This document shows, piece after piece, positions 45,521 to 56,300 of a stretch of DNA of 64,000 nt (position 1 is its first letter; every line of letters begins with the position of its first letter). Below the pieces are notes generated by a model. It ran no database searches. It had not been told where the DNA came from and was given only the letters and a program-made list of their open reading frames with translations. Source of the stretch: Clytia hemisphaerica (lineage: Eukaryota; Cnidaria; Hydrozoa; Leptothecata; Clytiidae); NCBI GenBank assembly GCA_902728285.1, contig CACVBU010001169.1, positions 289,952 to 353,951 on the forward strand, in the 5' to 3' direction. The position numbers were made by a program, and so were the translations under genes.

Positions 45521-46204
45521 GGGGGTTAAAAAGCAAAAAAATTCAATTTTCAGAATAACAAAGTGCTCTTTAGAATACTGTTTTGGCACAAAATCTTTCT
45601 AAAATTTGCTGTTATAATTAATCCAATTGAAAGAATATCAACATTTTACTATTACTAGATTTAAAGCCATAAAACCAAACCTACATTCTGGGGGTTATAA
45701 CGAAAATGGGAGTCAACTTCAAGGACAAAAACAATTAGCTTATCTATCAAAAGAAATAAAACTAACCCCTGGGAAAGGATTTTGGGAGTTCAAAATTTCC
45801 TTGAAAACATTCAATGTTTTCTAAAATGCAAATCTACATCTTTCAGGTCTGATTCAAATTTCACCTACATTCTCGGGGTCAGGTGCTGTATAAAACGCGC
45901 GCAATAATATAAAATAAACTAAAACGTAAAAACCACGGAACCAGCCGAAGAAACTAAAATTACAATGATAAAAGAAGTATACTTTCTACTAGACAAAGTT
46001 GCCACACCTTTGACACGTTTCTGCCACAACGTTGAAGAAAGCATACTAGAAGAGAAGGAACTGGGATTGGATTGCCACTATCCAACCCTGTGGCTCTCAC
46101 ACACATTTTACAGTTCAAAGAATAAGATGGAAAGAGTGGGGAAAGAATGAGAATTTAAAAAATCGGACTATAACCCGGTTCGAAGCCCCGTACACCGTGA
46201 CCGC

Positions 46205-46920
46205 TCACCGCAAGAGCTGGCGAACGAGTGAATCTTGAGAGAGTTGAAATCTTGAAAATTCTGAAAAATGACGAACTATAACCCGTCGAAGACTGCAATC
46301 TAACTTTGCGTTTTCAGCACCTTGACATCGCATTCTTTGTATTAAAACTCTGGCTTTAACTTTCAAGTCCTCGAAAAGTAACGTAGAACGAGCAATCCTT
46401 AGAAGTTCACCAACAAAAGAAGAATAAAAAATCGATTCTGGCAAGTTGCTATCTTTATGTGGCATTCTGACTATGGAAAAAGGAAATGCATCCCGTTTAT
46501 CAAACAACTTATAAATAAATATCCCGTCTTTGATGGTAATATCCAGGTTTAAAAAAGAAGCATGATTACCAGAGTGCTCAATTTTGAGTTCAAGGACTTC
46601 AAGCTCATCTGGATAGATATCTCTATACACAGACTGAAACAAGTTACCGTCATTGATATCACACAAATCATCAATGAATCTTTTAGTCGAATGAAAATGG
46701 CGAGCCTTAAACTTATTTTCCTCAATGACCCTGCTCATATACCTTTGTTCGTATTGGTAGAGGAAAAGATTAGCCCAAAATGGCACCGGATCGATTCCCA
46801 TGGGAATCCCGATCACTTGACACATAACAATATCACCTGCATTGAAAAAATAATTTTTTATCAGATGTTTCATGGCAGTTTTCAAAGAATTTTGTGTACA
46901 ATGTACTAAAGTCAAAGGTG
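46205..46920 (-). pseudogene. Penelope-like reverse transcriptase fragment
   Basis: The frame 46915-46205 contains VIGIPMGIDPVPFWANLFLY, KRFIDDLCDIN (catalytic IDD motif), SFLNLDITIKDG, FDKRDAFPFSIVRMP and LLRIARSTL, a block order I recognise from Penelope-like elements. Just upstream, one frame away, the sequence gives FDFSTLYTKF, the expected preceding RT block, so a frame break lies near 46895. No GIY-YIG endonuclease is visible downstream and the 5' part is missing. An inactive fragment. Confidence 0.6.
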
Positions 46921-47856
46921 GAAATAGATATAGATATTTTAAATGAAATCGTGCAGCAGAAATGCTTTTGGTTTATAAAGGTGAAGAATATATCCATAAA
47001 TTGAATGATAAACCATAATTTCGATTATATACAAAGGCATCTTTCAAACAAAGAAACTTTGAGGGACCTGCTAAAAAAAGTTTCCCACCCCTTTGCTTTG
47101 TTCAGAAAATGAAGAGACTTCGAGAAATTTCCATAGAAAATATTTCCAAGACCGTCCAAATTGCTTGCACATACCAAATTTAAATCGAATAAAAACATTC
47201 GAAAAAGAGTTGCGCGCGTGTGTTCGATGATAAACATTCGAATCTTAAAAAGCTAGTTTAAAAGGCGAAAAAAGGAGAAAAGAAATTGAAAGAAAGCACT
47301 ATTTATACACGTGGAAAAACTATAATTTTTCGAAAAATCACGTCCTTAGCCGACTCAAGCACAGGTGACGGGTCACAGATTACAGGTCATACAAATTACA
47401 GACCGGAAAACTGTAATGCAATCGTAACATACAACATATAACATACAACTCGTAACATAAGTTCCTGAAAATATTATATGCAATGGAAATGTAATATCAA
47501 AATATGTTAGTTATGTTATTTAGAAGACTTAAACAACAAACCATCAACCCCCAATATTGACAACAAATAACACTTAAATTATGTAAATAATGATGTTATC
47601 TCAAAGTATGAGGTTTTGTACACCAATTAACAATAAAACATTCTTTATGCATAATAGGATGCTGACGCTACAAGTGGATATAGATTGACAGGTTTTGAAA
47701 ACAATAAATACTCCAAGAGAGCTGTTTTAGAGAGATGAAAATAGTGACGTTATTTTTATCAAAAATACAAAGCAGGGGATAAAAATATTGAAACATTTAT
47801 AGAATATAATCCCATTGACGCTATTTTCATCAATTCTTGTTATCATACCCGAGGTG
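46921..47856. other. No recognised gene
   Basis: May include more 5' sequence of the RT fragment near its right neighbour. At 47360-47470 the words ACAGGT, TACAAC and TAACATA recur irregularly. Otherwise AT-rich. Confidence 0.3.
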
Positions 47857-47861
47857 ATACA

Positions 47862-48492
47862 TGTTGTGGGAACAGCGAATTGAGACGAGTCAGTACGTGA
47901 CGTGTTTGTAACAGTGCGTTCAAACTAAGAACAAAAGAAAATTCTTTGGTCACAAATCTTATCAAAATTTGTACAAAATCAAATCAAGAATTGTCCTCAA
48001 TCTGATAAAATAAATATTCACAAATCTCAGTGAAATAGAAAATATTGTTTGACAAGCCAAATATTCTAAGTCTAGAAAATAGGGCAAAAATATCAAACTT
48101 AATAAAATGAAATATTATCTTACCAGCGTGCGACTGCATAAATGCTGTGTATAAAACGTCTCAAGAACACTACACCACAATTTCAAGGTGACAGTGAAAA
48201 GTTATCAATATTGTTCATCAAACATAAAATCAAAGACAAAAAAATGTTGACATCGTCAACTCTCAACAACCTTATCTCAAAAGTTGCAAAAAGAGATTCC
48301 GTTCTAAAGTATAAAAAGAATCTGACGCCTACAAAAAATTAATAGCTTTCTCCATCGTATGGTCATTAACTTGATCTCCAAATGAAAGTCATTAAATTTT
48401 TATCGAGGCTCTCCCATGGAGAGCAACAAGTTCGTAATTACTTTCCCTTGAGAATTTGGGTTTCATCGATAATTACGTTTACTCACTCGACA
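47862..48492 (-). repeat. 3' LTR of the BEL/Pao element
   Basis: Begins TG and ends CA on the plus strand (TGTTGTGGGAACAG ... CTCGACA), with the element reading leftward. It is the same length as the right LTR. A 66-codon frame inside (48142) is present in both copies and has no similarity I recognise. Confidence 0.92.
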
Positions 48493-48501
48493 CTCCCCAC
48501 C
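48493..48501 (-). other. Polypurine tract of the BEL/Pao element
   Basis: On the minus strand GGTGGGGAG directly precedes the 3' LTR (TGTCGAG), where plus-strand DNA synthesis would be primed. Confidence 0.7.
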
Positions 48502-48618
48502 ATGAAACAATCAAAGTTCGAAAGGGTGTGTCAAAACAACAACAATTTTCTCAATACATAAGTAACTCTGACATCGTCAGAACCCAGTTGTCGAACATCA
48601 CCAAATTGAAATGAATGT

Positions 48619-48905
48619 TGATCGTCACGAAATTGAACGAGTGTCGCAGATCACGAAATTGAACGAGTGTTGTACATCACGAAATTGAACGAGTGTTGCA
48701 CATCACGAAATTGAACGAGTGTTGCACATCACGAAATTGAACGAGTGTTGCACATCACGAAATTGAACGAGTGTTGCACATCACGAAATTGAACGAGTGT
48801 TGCACATCACGAAATTGAACGAGTGTTGTACATCACGAAATTGAACGAGTGTTGTACATCACGAAATTGAACGAGTGTTGTACATCACGAAATTGAACGA
48901 GTTGA
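48619..48905. repeat. 26-bp tandem array in the 3' untranslated part of the BEL/Pao element
   Basis: About eleven copies of ATCACGAAATTGAACGAGTG with a TTG(C/T)AC linker. Copies in the centre are identical; edge copies vary (TCGCAG, TTGTAC). It lies between the integrase stop and the polypurine tract. Confidence 0.9.
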
Positions 48906-49118
48906 TCACCAATGAATCTAAATAAACTCAGCTTCAGAGAAGTTATCATAGGTTCTCAACATAGGGACATCACCGATGTCAAATTTGAATGCCTTGTAAC
49001 GTCGATGTGAAGCGTCGACGTCATCTTGTAGAAATCACGAACACGAGTAGTATCAGTAGTATGTACAGTAATGAAAATAAGTAATACATCACCTGGAATA
49101 GCTGCAACGACGAAATCA

Positions 49119-51300
49119 TCAGTTGCTCCAGTGGAAACGAGAGTCAGCGAGTGCAGCCATTGTACCGAGCTCTTTCATAATGTCAATCTCATCAAACGAT
49201 CTGATGAGAACGAGTGAACGAATGGCGCGTTTGGTGAGTCGAAATGCTTGTTCCTGATGGTTTTTGTACTTGACAGTTGCTTGTCTGATGACATCATCTT
49301 TGCCCTTGTGGACACTGTCAATCATCCCATATTGATAGGTGTTGTTGATGTTGGATTCGTGCTTGAGAAATAGCACGATATCTCCTTTTGATGGTTGTCC
49401 GTCTGAAGTGAACCACTTCTCCTGTGACAAAAGCTTGGGTACATGAGTTGACAGCCAAACTTCAAACCATGCGTCGAAACATTGTTGGTTGGCATCCAAG
49501 ATTTTGTTTGGGTGAATTGTTGTTAGCATCTCTCCTTCAGGGCTTCGCTCATTGTTTCGTCCTAAGCGAAGTCTGTTTGGGGTGAGTAGATCCATCGACT
49601 CGAAATCTGAAACTTCATTTCTGATCCCAATAGGTTGATTGTTGATGCAATTGGCAATCTGAGAGGACAAAGTCTCCCATTGAAGCAATGATAAACGTTC
49701 ATTGGAGATGCTTCGTTCTAATGACTTGTTGATTTCTTGAATTCGTCTTTCCACTTTCCCATGGAAATTATGGCCACCTACTGGACATGAGTTGAATTCG
49801 ACTTCCACATCTTGATGTAGCTGATTCACAGTATCCTTGAATTTCAGTCTCATATCTTTGCAACCCTTGAGCAATTGACTTCCTTCGTCACAGTAGAGGG
49901 TTTTTGGAAAGCCTGCATCACTGGCGAAACGAATGAAGGCTTGTAAGAAAGCAGGTGTAGAATAATCGTCCATGACTTTAATTGAAGTTGACGAGGTAGT
50001 TGAGCAGCAAAATACTACAAGCCAGATTTTGATCGTGGCTCGTTTGTTGTGTGGAGAGAATGCTTTGTATGGACCCGATAGATCAACTTGACACATGTAA
50101 AACGCAGGAGCAACAGTGAGTCTTGAGCTTGGAATTGGACCCATAGCAACTTCGATAGTTTTCTTCTCAAGGTACCTGCATCTAGGACACGATCGTTTGA
50201 TAGCTTTGATGATTGATCTAACTTCCAATATGTAAGCATGTCTGAGTACGGCTCTCAAAGTTGTTTCTATTCCCCGATGAGAAGCATTCTGGTCATTCCA
50301 GTGTACGTCATTAACAATGGCGTATGCAACAGGTGAGTGTTTATCAACCAAGGGGACGCAGAAGCTTGTGGATGAGAGATCTTTCATTGCCTTTGTAAAT
50401 CTTCCGGTAACAGTGATGTCATCACATGTTAAGACTCTTCCGGTGTAAATGAGAACTCCATCTTTCATCCTTGAAATCTTCTCATACTTTTTCTTTGGCA
50501 GAAAGTGTTGAATCTCTGCCGTGCATTTCTTGAAGTAGTAAGATTTGGCTTTGTCAGTGTCAGATGTCGATACAACTTTGCACCATGGGTGGGACTTCAG
50601 TTTGGAAGGATTAACTTTACGTGAAAGGATCTTGCGGATGAACTTCATAACCATTGTCATTAGCCTGATTACTTTGCTGTATGAGTGTTTGTTTGGATCA
50701 ATGATATACTGTAAAAAATCGAAGTGTTTCTTAACTTCAGAAGGTACTGATTGGTTACTCAAGAACGTTGATTCCTGAGGATATGTTTCTTTGTTGGCTT
50801 CTGTTATCTGGGATGCATCAAGCTTCAAGCTGTTGATTGGAGTGACTGGAAATTCAGATTGATCTTTCGACATCCATTCATATCCGTTAATCCAATCAGA
50901 ATCCATTGATATATCCTCAATTGAGCATCCTCTTCTGGTTCCCAAGTCAGCAATCATGTTCTTGGATGATACATAGTACCAGTCAGATGGTTGGGAGAAA
51001 CGACGAATCTCAATCACTCTGTCCCTAACCCATTGTTTGAGTGGTTTTTTATCATTGCCAATCCAGTGCAGTACAACTTGGCTGTCACAAAGTTTCATAG
51101 ACGACTTATGAAGATCTCCAAGTGATCTCTTTACGACCTCACTGGTGTGAATGTTGAGTAGAGCTGCAATCATCTCAGCTCTTGGTTGGGAGGTATGATC
51201 AGGAAGGATTTTTGACCTGGCAAACAGAAGTTGACAGCAGTAATCACCACTACGCCTTTTGATCTGAGCAGGCAATACTTGAACTGGCATCACCTGTGTC
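49119..51300 (-). pseudogene. BEL/Pao pol, RNase H and integrase part
   Basis: The reading frame 51344-49119 is open for 741 codons; similarity starts near 51290. The RNase H part shows SQPRAEMIAALLNIH and KLCDSQVVLHWI. The integrase has a zinc-binding block (AVLRHAYILEV, CPRCRYLE) and a catalytic core with CQVDLSGPY (Asp), LYCDEGSQLLKG (Asp) and HNFHGKVERRIQEIN (Glu). It ends in a chromodomain-free C-terminal segment typical of BEL. Joined to the preceding pol part only by a +1 shift near 51270. Confidence 0.85.
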
Positions 51301-53060
51301 AATCGTTTCAATCGATAATGATTCGGCATCCTCAGGTACAACACATCTCTTGAAGTAAACTGTTTTCATCTCTTGCATCATTTGGAAGTTGTTTATCCAA
51401 GTTGGTCTCAGCTCCTTTGGAATAGCATCATCCCAGTCAAGCTTGTGGATGACTAAGTCATGAAGGTCTAATTTGAATCCTGCTGAAATTGGCGTCATCT
51501 TTCCAAGAAGGTCGTATATCTCTCCTACCTTGGAGGCACAATGGCGTTTGGTTAATCGTTCTGGAATTGAATTATCACTGACAGGTGGTTTCCTCCCACG
51601 TTTGCGTTTGGCAAAATTCAATTCTCCAATGTTCAACAATATCACATCGTCTTTTGGAAACCATTTGAGTCCAGCAACAACCAGTGACTTGCCATCATCA
51701 GACAAGTTCTCATTTGGATTCTCACCGGATAAAGTAATGCCTTTCAGTTTGTAACCACCACGATTGACGATTAACTCCATTTCATCAGCTCTTTGACTAG
51801 CCATTTCGAGTGAGGCTGCACCACTAATGCAATCATCAACGTATATGTCCTTCTTGATGATTCTACTGGTTTCAGGAAATTCATTTTTCGACATGTCAGC
51901 AATCTTTCTAAGCCCATATTCAGCTTGATTCCCACTTGGCTTCACTCCATAAATAAGTGTTTTGATCACCTTTTCGTCAGGGATTTTTGTGGGGTCGAGA
52001 TTCTCATGCCAGATATATCTTTGCAAGCACCAATCTCTTTGGTCGAGCCGAATGGTATTGTACATTTTGCTGATATCTGAGTGAATACCAACTTGGTGTG
52101 TTGACCAACGAATGGCGATCTCCTGCAATTTGTTCAAACCATTCTTTCCTTTAGCGAGAATATCATTAAGACTGTAGCCTGATGATGTAACCATAGATGC
52201 ATCAAAGACTATACGGCAAGGGGTTGAGATAGATGTGGGTTTCCACACTGCCCTCCACGGGATAAAATTTTGGACAGGATTGTTTCTCAGATCAACTTGG
52301 ACATCAGCAGGGAGATTTTTCACATAATCAACGAATCCAAGTTTCTGCAACTTTGCTTCTGATTCTAACACATCCGACTTATCTTGGGCATTCGTGGGAT
52401 TGTTAAGCTTTTTTATCTGCTGGCTGTATACTTTCAAAGCGACCGATTTATTGGGTGCGAGGCGCTTTACTGGATCGAACATTAACGGTAGCCTGGCAGT
52501 GGTCGTGCACGTATTTGTATCAATCGATACGGATGAATTAATTATGGCTTGCTCAGCTTCCTCTTTTATGCTAATAGCCTCAATCGATTCATGGGATTTG
52601 CAATCTTTGCAATTTCGGCACGTTGTACAACGATACGTTATCTGTGAACCTGCGTTCTCGGCAGATTCAAAAGATTTCAGAATGTTTGATCGATAAGCTG
52701 TATGATCAATCAAAGGAGTGGAATTTTGGATAGTTGGGGATTCCACAATCGAGAGTTCGCGGATACGGGCGAGTTCCGTATAGAAAGTTGCTGACAGATG
52801 AGCATCGAAAGTACGGGAAAATGATTCATGTGGACCGCCAAGGACACCGGTGGTTCCATCAGAACCTCTGAAAACTGATTTGAATATGGATAAACCCGTT
52901 GGTGATTGGAATATAAGTTTTGGGAAATAGCGAAAGTAGGAAATGCCGATCATCATATCGACTTTGCCACCGGCAGATTTTGGTAATTTTGGGAATATTT
53001 TCGCTATTGCGCCCGCTGCATCGAAAAGACTCTTCTCCGCATCACATAGTGTCCGGATAA
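51250..53060 (-). pseudogene. BEL/Pao pol, reverse transcriptase and Peptidase_A17-like part
   Basis: The frame is open from about 53060 (LCDAEKSLFDAAGAI) to 51250. After GGKVDMMIGISY it carries RT blocks PCRIVFDASM, HSDISKMYNTIRL, YGVKPSGNQAEYGL and the catalytic KKDIYVDDCISG, then the thumb and Pao-specific segment with SKVGEIYDLLGKMTP. The catalytic YVDD is intact. Upstream and downstream frames differ by one base each. Confidence 0.88.
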
Positions 53061-53715
53061 CTGCGCATGTTTCCCGGTAGATAACGGTAATTTAATCCGG
53101 TACAAGCCATGATCTGATATTGTTTTTGATCCAGCAAGTCCTCCAACGGAAACAGGAACTTTTGACAGCATTGTAGCACTGGAACCAAGACGATTAACTG
53201 CATCCTCGGTAATCAGGAAATCACTGCAGCCTGAATCGAAGAATATGTTGAACAGTTCGCTATGAAGCTTGATCTGTTGGAGCATATAGATTCCACGATC
53301 TTTGATATCTTCCTCTGAATCAGCAACGTTTGATTCTACAAAGTTCTGCACAGGAACATTCGGTTGCAGGACATTTTTCTCAGCAACTGGCTGATGGATT
53401 TCAGAGGTAAGGATTGCGCTGCTCGCGTGAAATGATAATTTAATTTCTCTGGAAAAGGACGGTAAGCTAGGATTTCTCATGCATTTTGCCTTATATCGTT
53501 CCAGTAATTCCTCGTTATCCTTGGAATTTTTATGCTCGTCACAGAGTAAGACGTGCTTCTTTTTGGGATAAGAATTGTGTGAAGGGTGTGGACATATAAA
53601 TTCAGCTTGACATTCCCCTTTGGCATGTTTCCCTTTGTTCCAGTCAGCCCCAGGGTAGAGACATTGGAAGCAAAATCCCTTCCTTCGTAACATCGAGAAT
53701 CGTTGGGAGGGTGTT
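53004..53715 (-). pseudogene. BEL/Pao zinc knuckle and aspartic protease part
   Basis: Opens with RRKGFCFQCLYPG followed by Cys/His-rich KHAKGECQAEFICPHPSH, a BEL-type zinc-binding segment. The retroviral-type protease core follows: FNIFFDSGCSDFLIT with the catalytic Asp. It joins gag by a -1 shift near 53707 and the RT part by a -1 shift near 53050. Confidence 0.8.
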
Positions 53716-55219
53716 TTTCAGCAAAAGCACGACAGGAAAAGTATTGGATTACTTTGGATCCAATTGATCCAGTGGAAACATGATCATGTTCCCCATCCTT
53801 TGCCCCACACAATAAACATTTCTTGCATTCTTGCTTTTCCCCAAAAAATGCACACGAGCCTTTTCCGCCCTTTGGACCTGGGGGTGATTTTTCATTGTTC
53901 CCACAGAATCTCAGCCTCTGTTGCTCAACTTTAAGCTCCTTCTCGAGAAAAAGTAGAAGTTGGTTCCATAGGACTTTCTCATTTGCCTCTAACTCACAGG
54001 ATTCCTTCAGCCACTGGGTCATACGAGCATTCCCCATTAAACGATAGATTTTTTCCAAACCTTCCCCGTAAAATAGGTTTTTTTCAATGTTGTGCTTGGA
54101 AGCCAAATTTAAGAGATCCCTCATCAGGCTAATGATCTGACTGATTCCGGCAATCAACTTCTCAGGGTCCTTGGTTTTCCCCAGCTGAGAGATATTGTCT
54201 AATTTGGCAACCTTCCTGGCCAAAAGAAATCTGGTGTCCCCATAAGTTGCTTTCAATCGTTCCCAGATCTCAGAGATTTTATCAACATGCTTAACCAGAG
54301 ACAATGCTGGCTCTGATAGATGGTTATTAATCAAAAGGTCCGGTAGCATTCTCTTAGTTGTAGTACGAACATAAAGCTTCTCGAACTCAGTTTGGAAGGT
54401 ATAGATGTCCAAAGGTGAATCGTACCCAGAAAATTTTGCCAAATTGATATTCAGCTTCCCCTCCTTGATTAGATCCCTCTTGTTGAGCTCCCTTTGATCC
54501 ACTTCTTTCTCCAGGTCCTTCAGAAAGTCAGTCTTCTTAGAAATAATAAAATCATATTTCTTACCAAGTTCTTCTACTGCTTTCTTCATTGCACCAGATG
54601 CAGCAGGGTATTTCAGGATTTCTTGGTAGTTCTGGGTCACAGTTTCCAATTTCTTTGCCGACACCTTCTGGTTATCCTGTAGCTTCAAGAGTTGGTCATC
54701 AGTCAGTTGTGGAATGGTGGACTCACACCATTCGGACTCGAGCTCTGTTGCAATCCTGAGGGTTGTGTTGACTTGGAAAAGCTTCGACTTCTCCTGGTGG
54801 TTGAGAATGGTCTTCTGGGTTGCTGCTTCCTTTGATTGAGCTTCCTTGGACATTTCGATACCAGTTTTGATCTTCTGGATGACGTCATCGAATTCTCGTT
54901 TGTAATCAGTATTGTACCTGGGAGTGCCAATTAATAATTTTATCTTGGTGTGCTTGGTCCTAAACTCGGACCTCAATTCCTTTAATGTGGCGATTATCTC
55001 ACGTGCTGGAGTTACATCAAATGACATCTCGTCCACAAAATCTCCAATATCATCTTTCAGGACTTCCACTTCAACGAATAAGTCCACCGGGTCGATGGGT
55101 TGTTTGCCATCTTCTTGTTTTTCGTCTGCCATAGTTGACGGTTCGGTTAAGGGCACACGTTTGCCTGTGTTATGCAGGGCGCTATAATCGATTCGTTTAG
55201 CGGCTGCTCTTTTGTTCAT
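53700..55219 (-). CDS. BEL/Pao gag (DUF1759-like)
   Basis: The start at 55219 lies only 26 bases after the 5' LTR. A long helical N-terminal part (residues 30-240, rich in Lys/Glu) precedes a DUF1759-like block: LAKFSGYDSPLDIYTFQTEF, then LLINNHLSEPALSLVK and ERLKATYGD. A Cys-rich stretch (KKCLLCGAKDGEHDH) ends the gag part. The frame is intact to about 53707, where the protease frame takes over after a one-base shift; the remaining 77 codons of this frame (to 53477) are probably not native. Confidence 0.85.
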
Positions 55220-55245
55220 TTATATCATACGGTCTGCTGTTTGAA

Positions 55246-55876
55246 TGTTGTGGGAACAGCGAATTGAGACGAGTCAGTACGTGACGTGTTTGTAACAGTG
55301 CGTTCAAACTAAGAACAAAAGAAAATTCTTTGGTCACAAATCTTATCAAAATTTGTACAAAATCAAATCAAGAATTGTCCTCAATCTGATAAAATAAATA
55401 TTCACAAATCTCAGTGAAATAGAAAATATTGTTTGACAAGCCAAATATTCTAAGTCTAGAAAATAGGGCAAAAATATCAAACTTAATAAAATGAAATATT
55501 ATCTTACCAGCGTGCGACTGCATAAATGCTGTGTATAAAACGTCTCAAGAACACTACACCACAATTTCAAGGTGACAGTGAAAAGTTATCAATATTGTTC
55601 ATCAAACATAAAACCAAAGACAAAAAAATGTTGACATCGTCAACTCTCAACAACCTTATCTCAAAAGTTGCAAAAAGAGATTCCGTTCTAAAGTATAAAA
55701 AGAATCTGACGCCTACAAAAAATTAATAGCTTTCTCCATCGTATGGTCATTAACTTGATCTCCAAATGAAAGTCATTAAATTTTTATCGAGGCTCTCCCA
55801 TGGAGAGCAACAAGTTCGTAATTACTTTCCCTTGAGAATTTGGGTTTCATCGATAATTACGTTTACTCACTCGACA
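55246..55876 (-). repeat. 5' LTR of the BEL/Pao element
   Basis: Same TG...CA borders and 631-bp length as the left LTR. After it, on the minus strand, the leader starts TTCAAACAGCAGACCG and has no TGG start expected of a standard tRNA primer site. Confidence 0.92.
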
Positions 55877-55943
55877 ATACAGGAGATAAAATGAAATATG
55901 ACGTAGTGATTGTGAAATAGCTATTTTCCTGTTTGGGGGCTGT

Positions 55944-56300
55944 TTAAAGGTCTTGTTAGACGATAACATTCGGTAACATTTTTGTGTAACATTTTCTAAA
56001 AATAGCAAATGTTGTACAAAATGTTACTGTGTAACATCGATTAACATTTTGAATCAAAGGATGCCGCCATTTAAAGGGAATTTAAAAGGATACTTCAAGT
56101 GCGCACGTGTTTTTTCGCCGATTTTTCTCTCTTTTTCTCTCTTTTTCTCTCTTTTTTAATAAAAAAAATCAAATGTTACACACAAAATGTTTGCGTGTAA
56201 CATATGTTAACAATTTTTTGAGCACATTTTTGAAATCTTCTATTTTTAGAAATGTTAGCAAGTGTTACACAAAAATGTTACCGTCTAACAAGACCTTAAA
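55944..56300. mobile_element. MITE with AAGGTCTTGTTAGACG termini
   Basis: AAGGTCTTGTTAGACGATAAC at 55947 with GTAACATTTTTGTGTAACA is mirrored by TGTTACACAAAAATGTTAC and CGTCTAACAAGACCTT at 56297. TGTTACAC/GTGTAACA words fill the interior, with a TCTCTCTTTT run at 56126-56155. Confidence 0.75.

Larger units (their letters stand above)
44467..45890. mobile_element. 1.4-kb nonautonomous element with TACAGCACCTGACCCCGAGA termini
   Basis: TACAGCACCTGACCCCGAGA (then ATGTAG) at 44467 is mirrored exactly by CTACATTC and TCGGGGTCAGGTGCTGTA ending at 45890. CCCCGAGAATGTAG is immediately repeated at the left end, and CCTACATTCTGGGGG words recur inside (about 45512 and 45680). If the outer TA is the target duplication this would fit a Tc1/mariner-type mobilisation. 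No transposase inside. Confidence 0.75.
47862..55876 (-). mobile_element. Complete BEL/Pao LTR retrotransposon (8015 bp)
   Basis: Two 631-bp LTRs flank a gag-protease-RT-RNaseH-integrase region on the minus strand. ATACA directly flanks both ends (47857-47861 and 55877-55881), a 5-bp target duplication. The RT YVDD motif, the Pao-type (Peptidase_A17) segment and the DUF1759-like gag all place it in BEL/Pao. I found only one difference between the LTRs on reading them side by side (48229 versus 55613 region), which indicates recent insertion, yet the coding frame is broken three times. Confidence 0.92.

Noticed and set aside
48142..48342. 66-codon frame repeated at 55526-55726
   Set aside because: It is the same piece of the two LTRs on the strand opposite to the element's genes; no motif, so a duplicated chance frame.
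48619..48905. CRISPR-like direct repeats
   Set aside because: Units are contiguous with no unique spacers, and the setting is a eukaryotic LTR retrotransposon.
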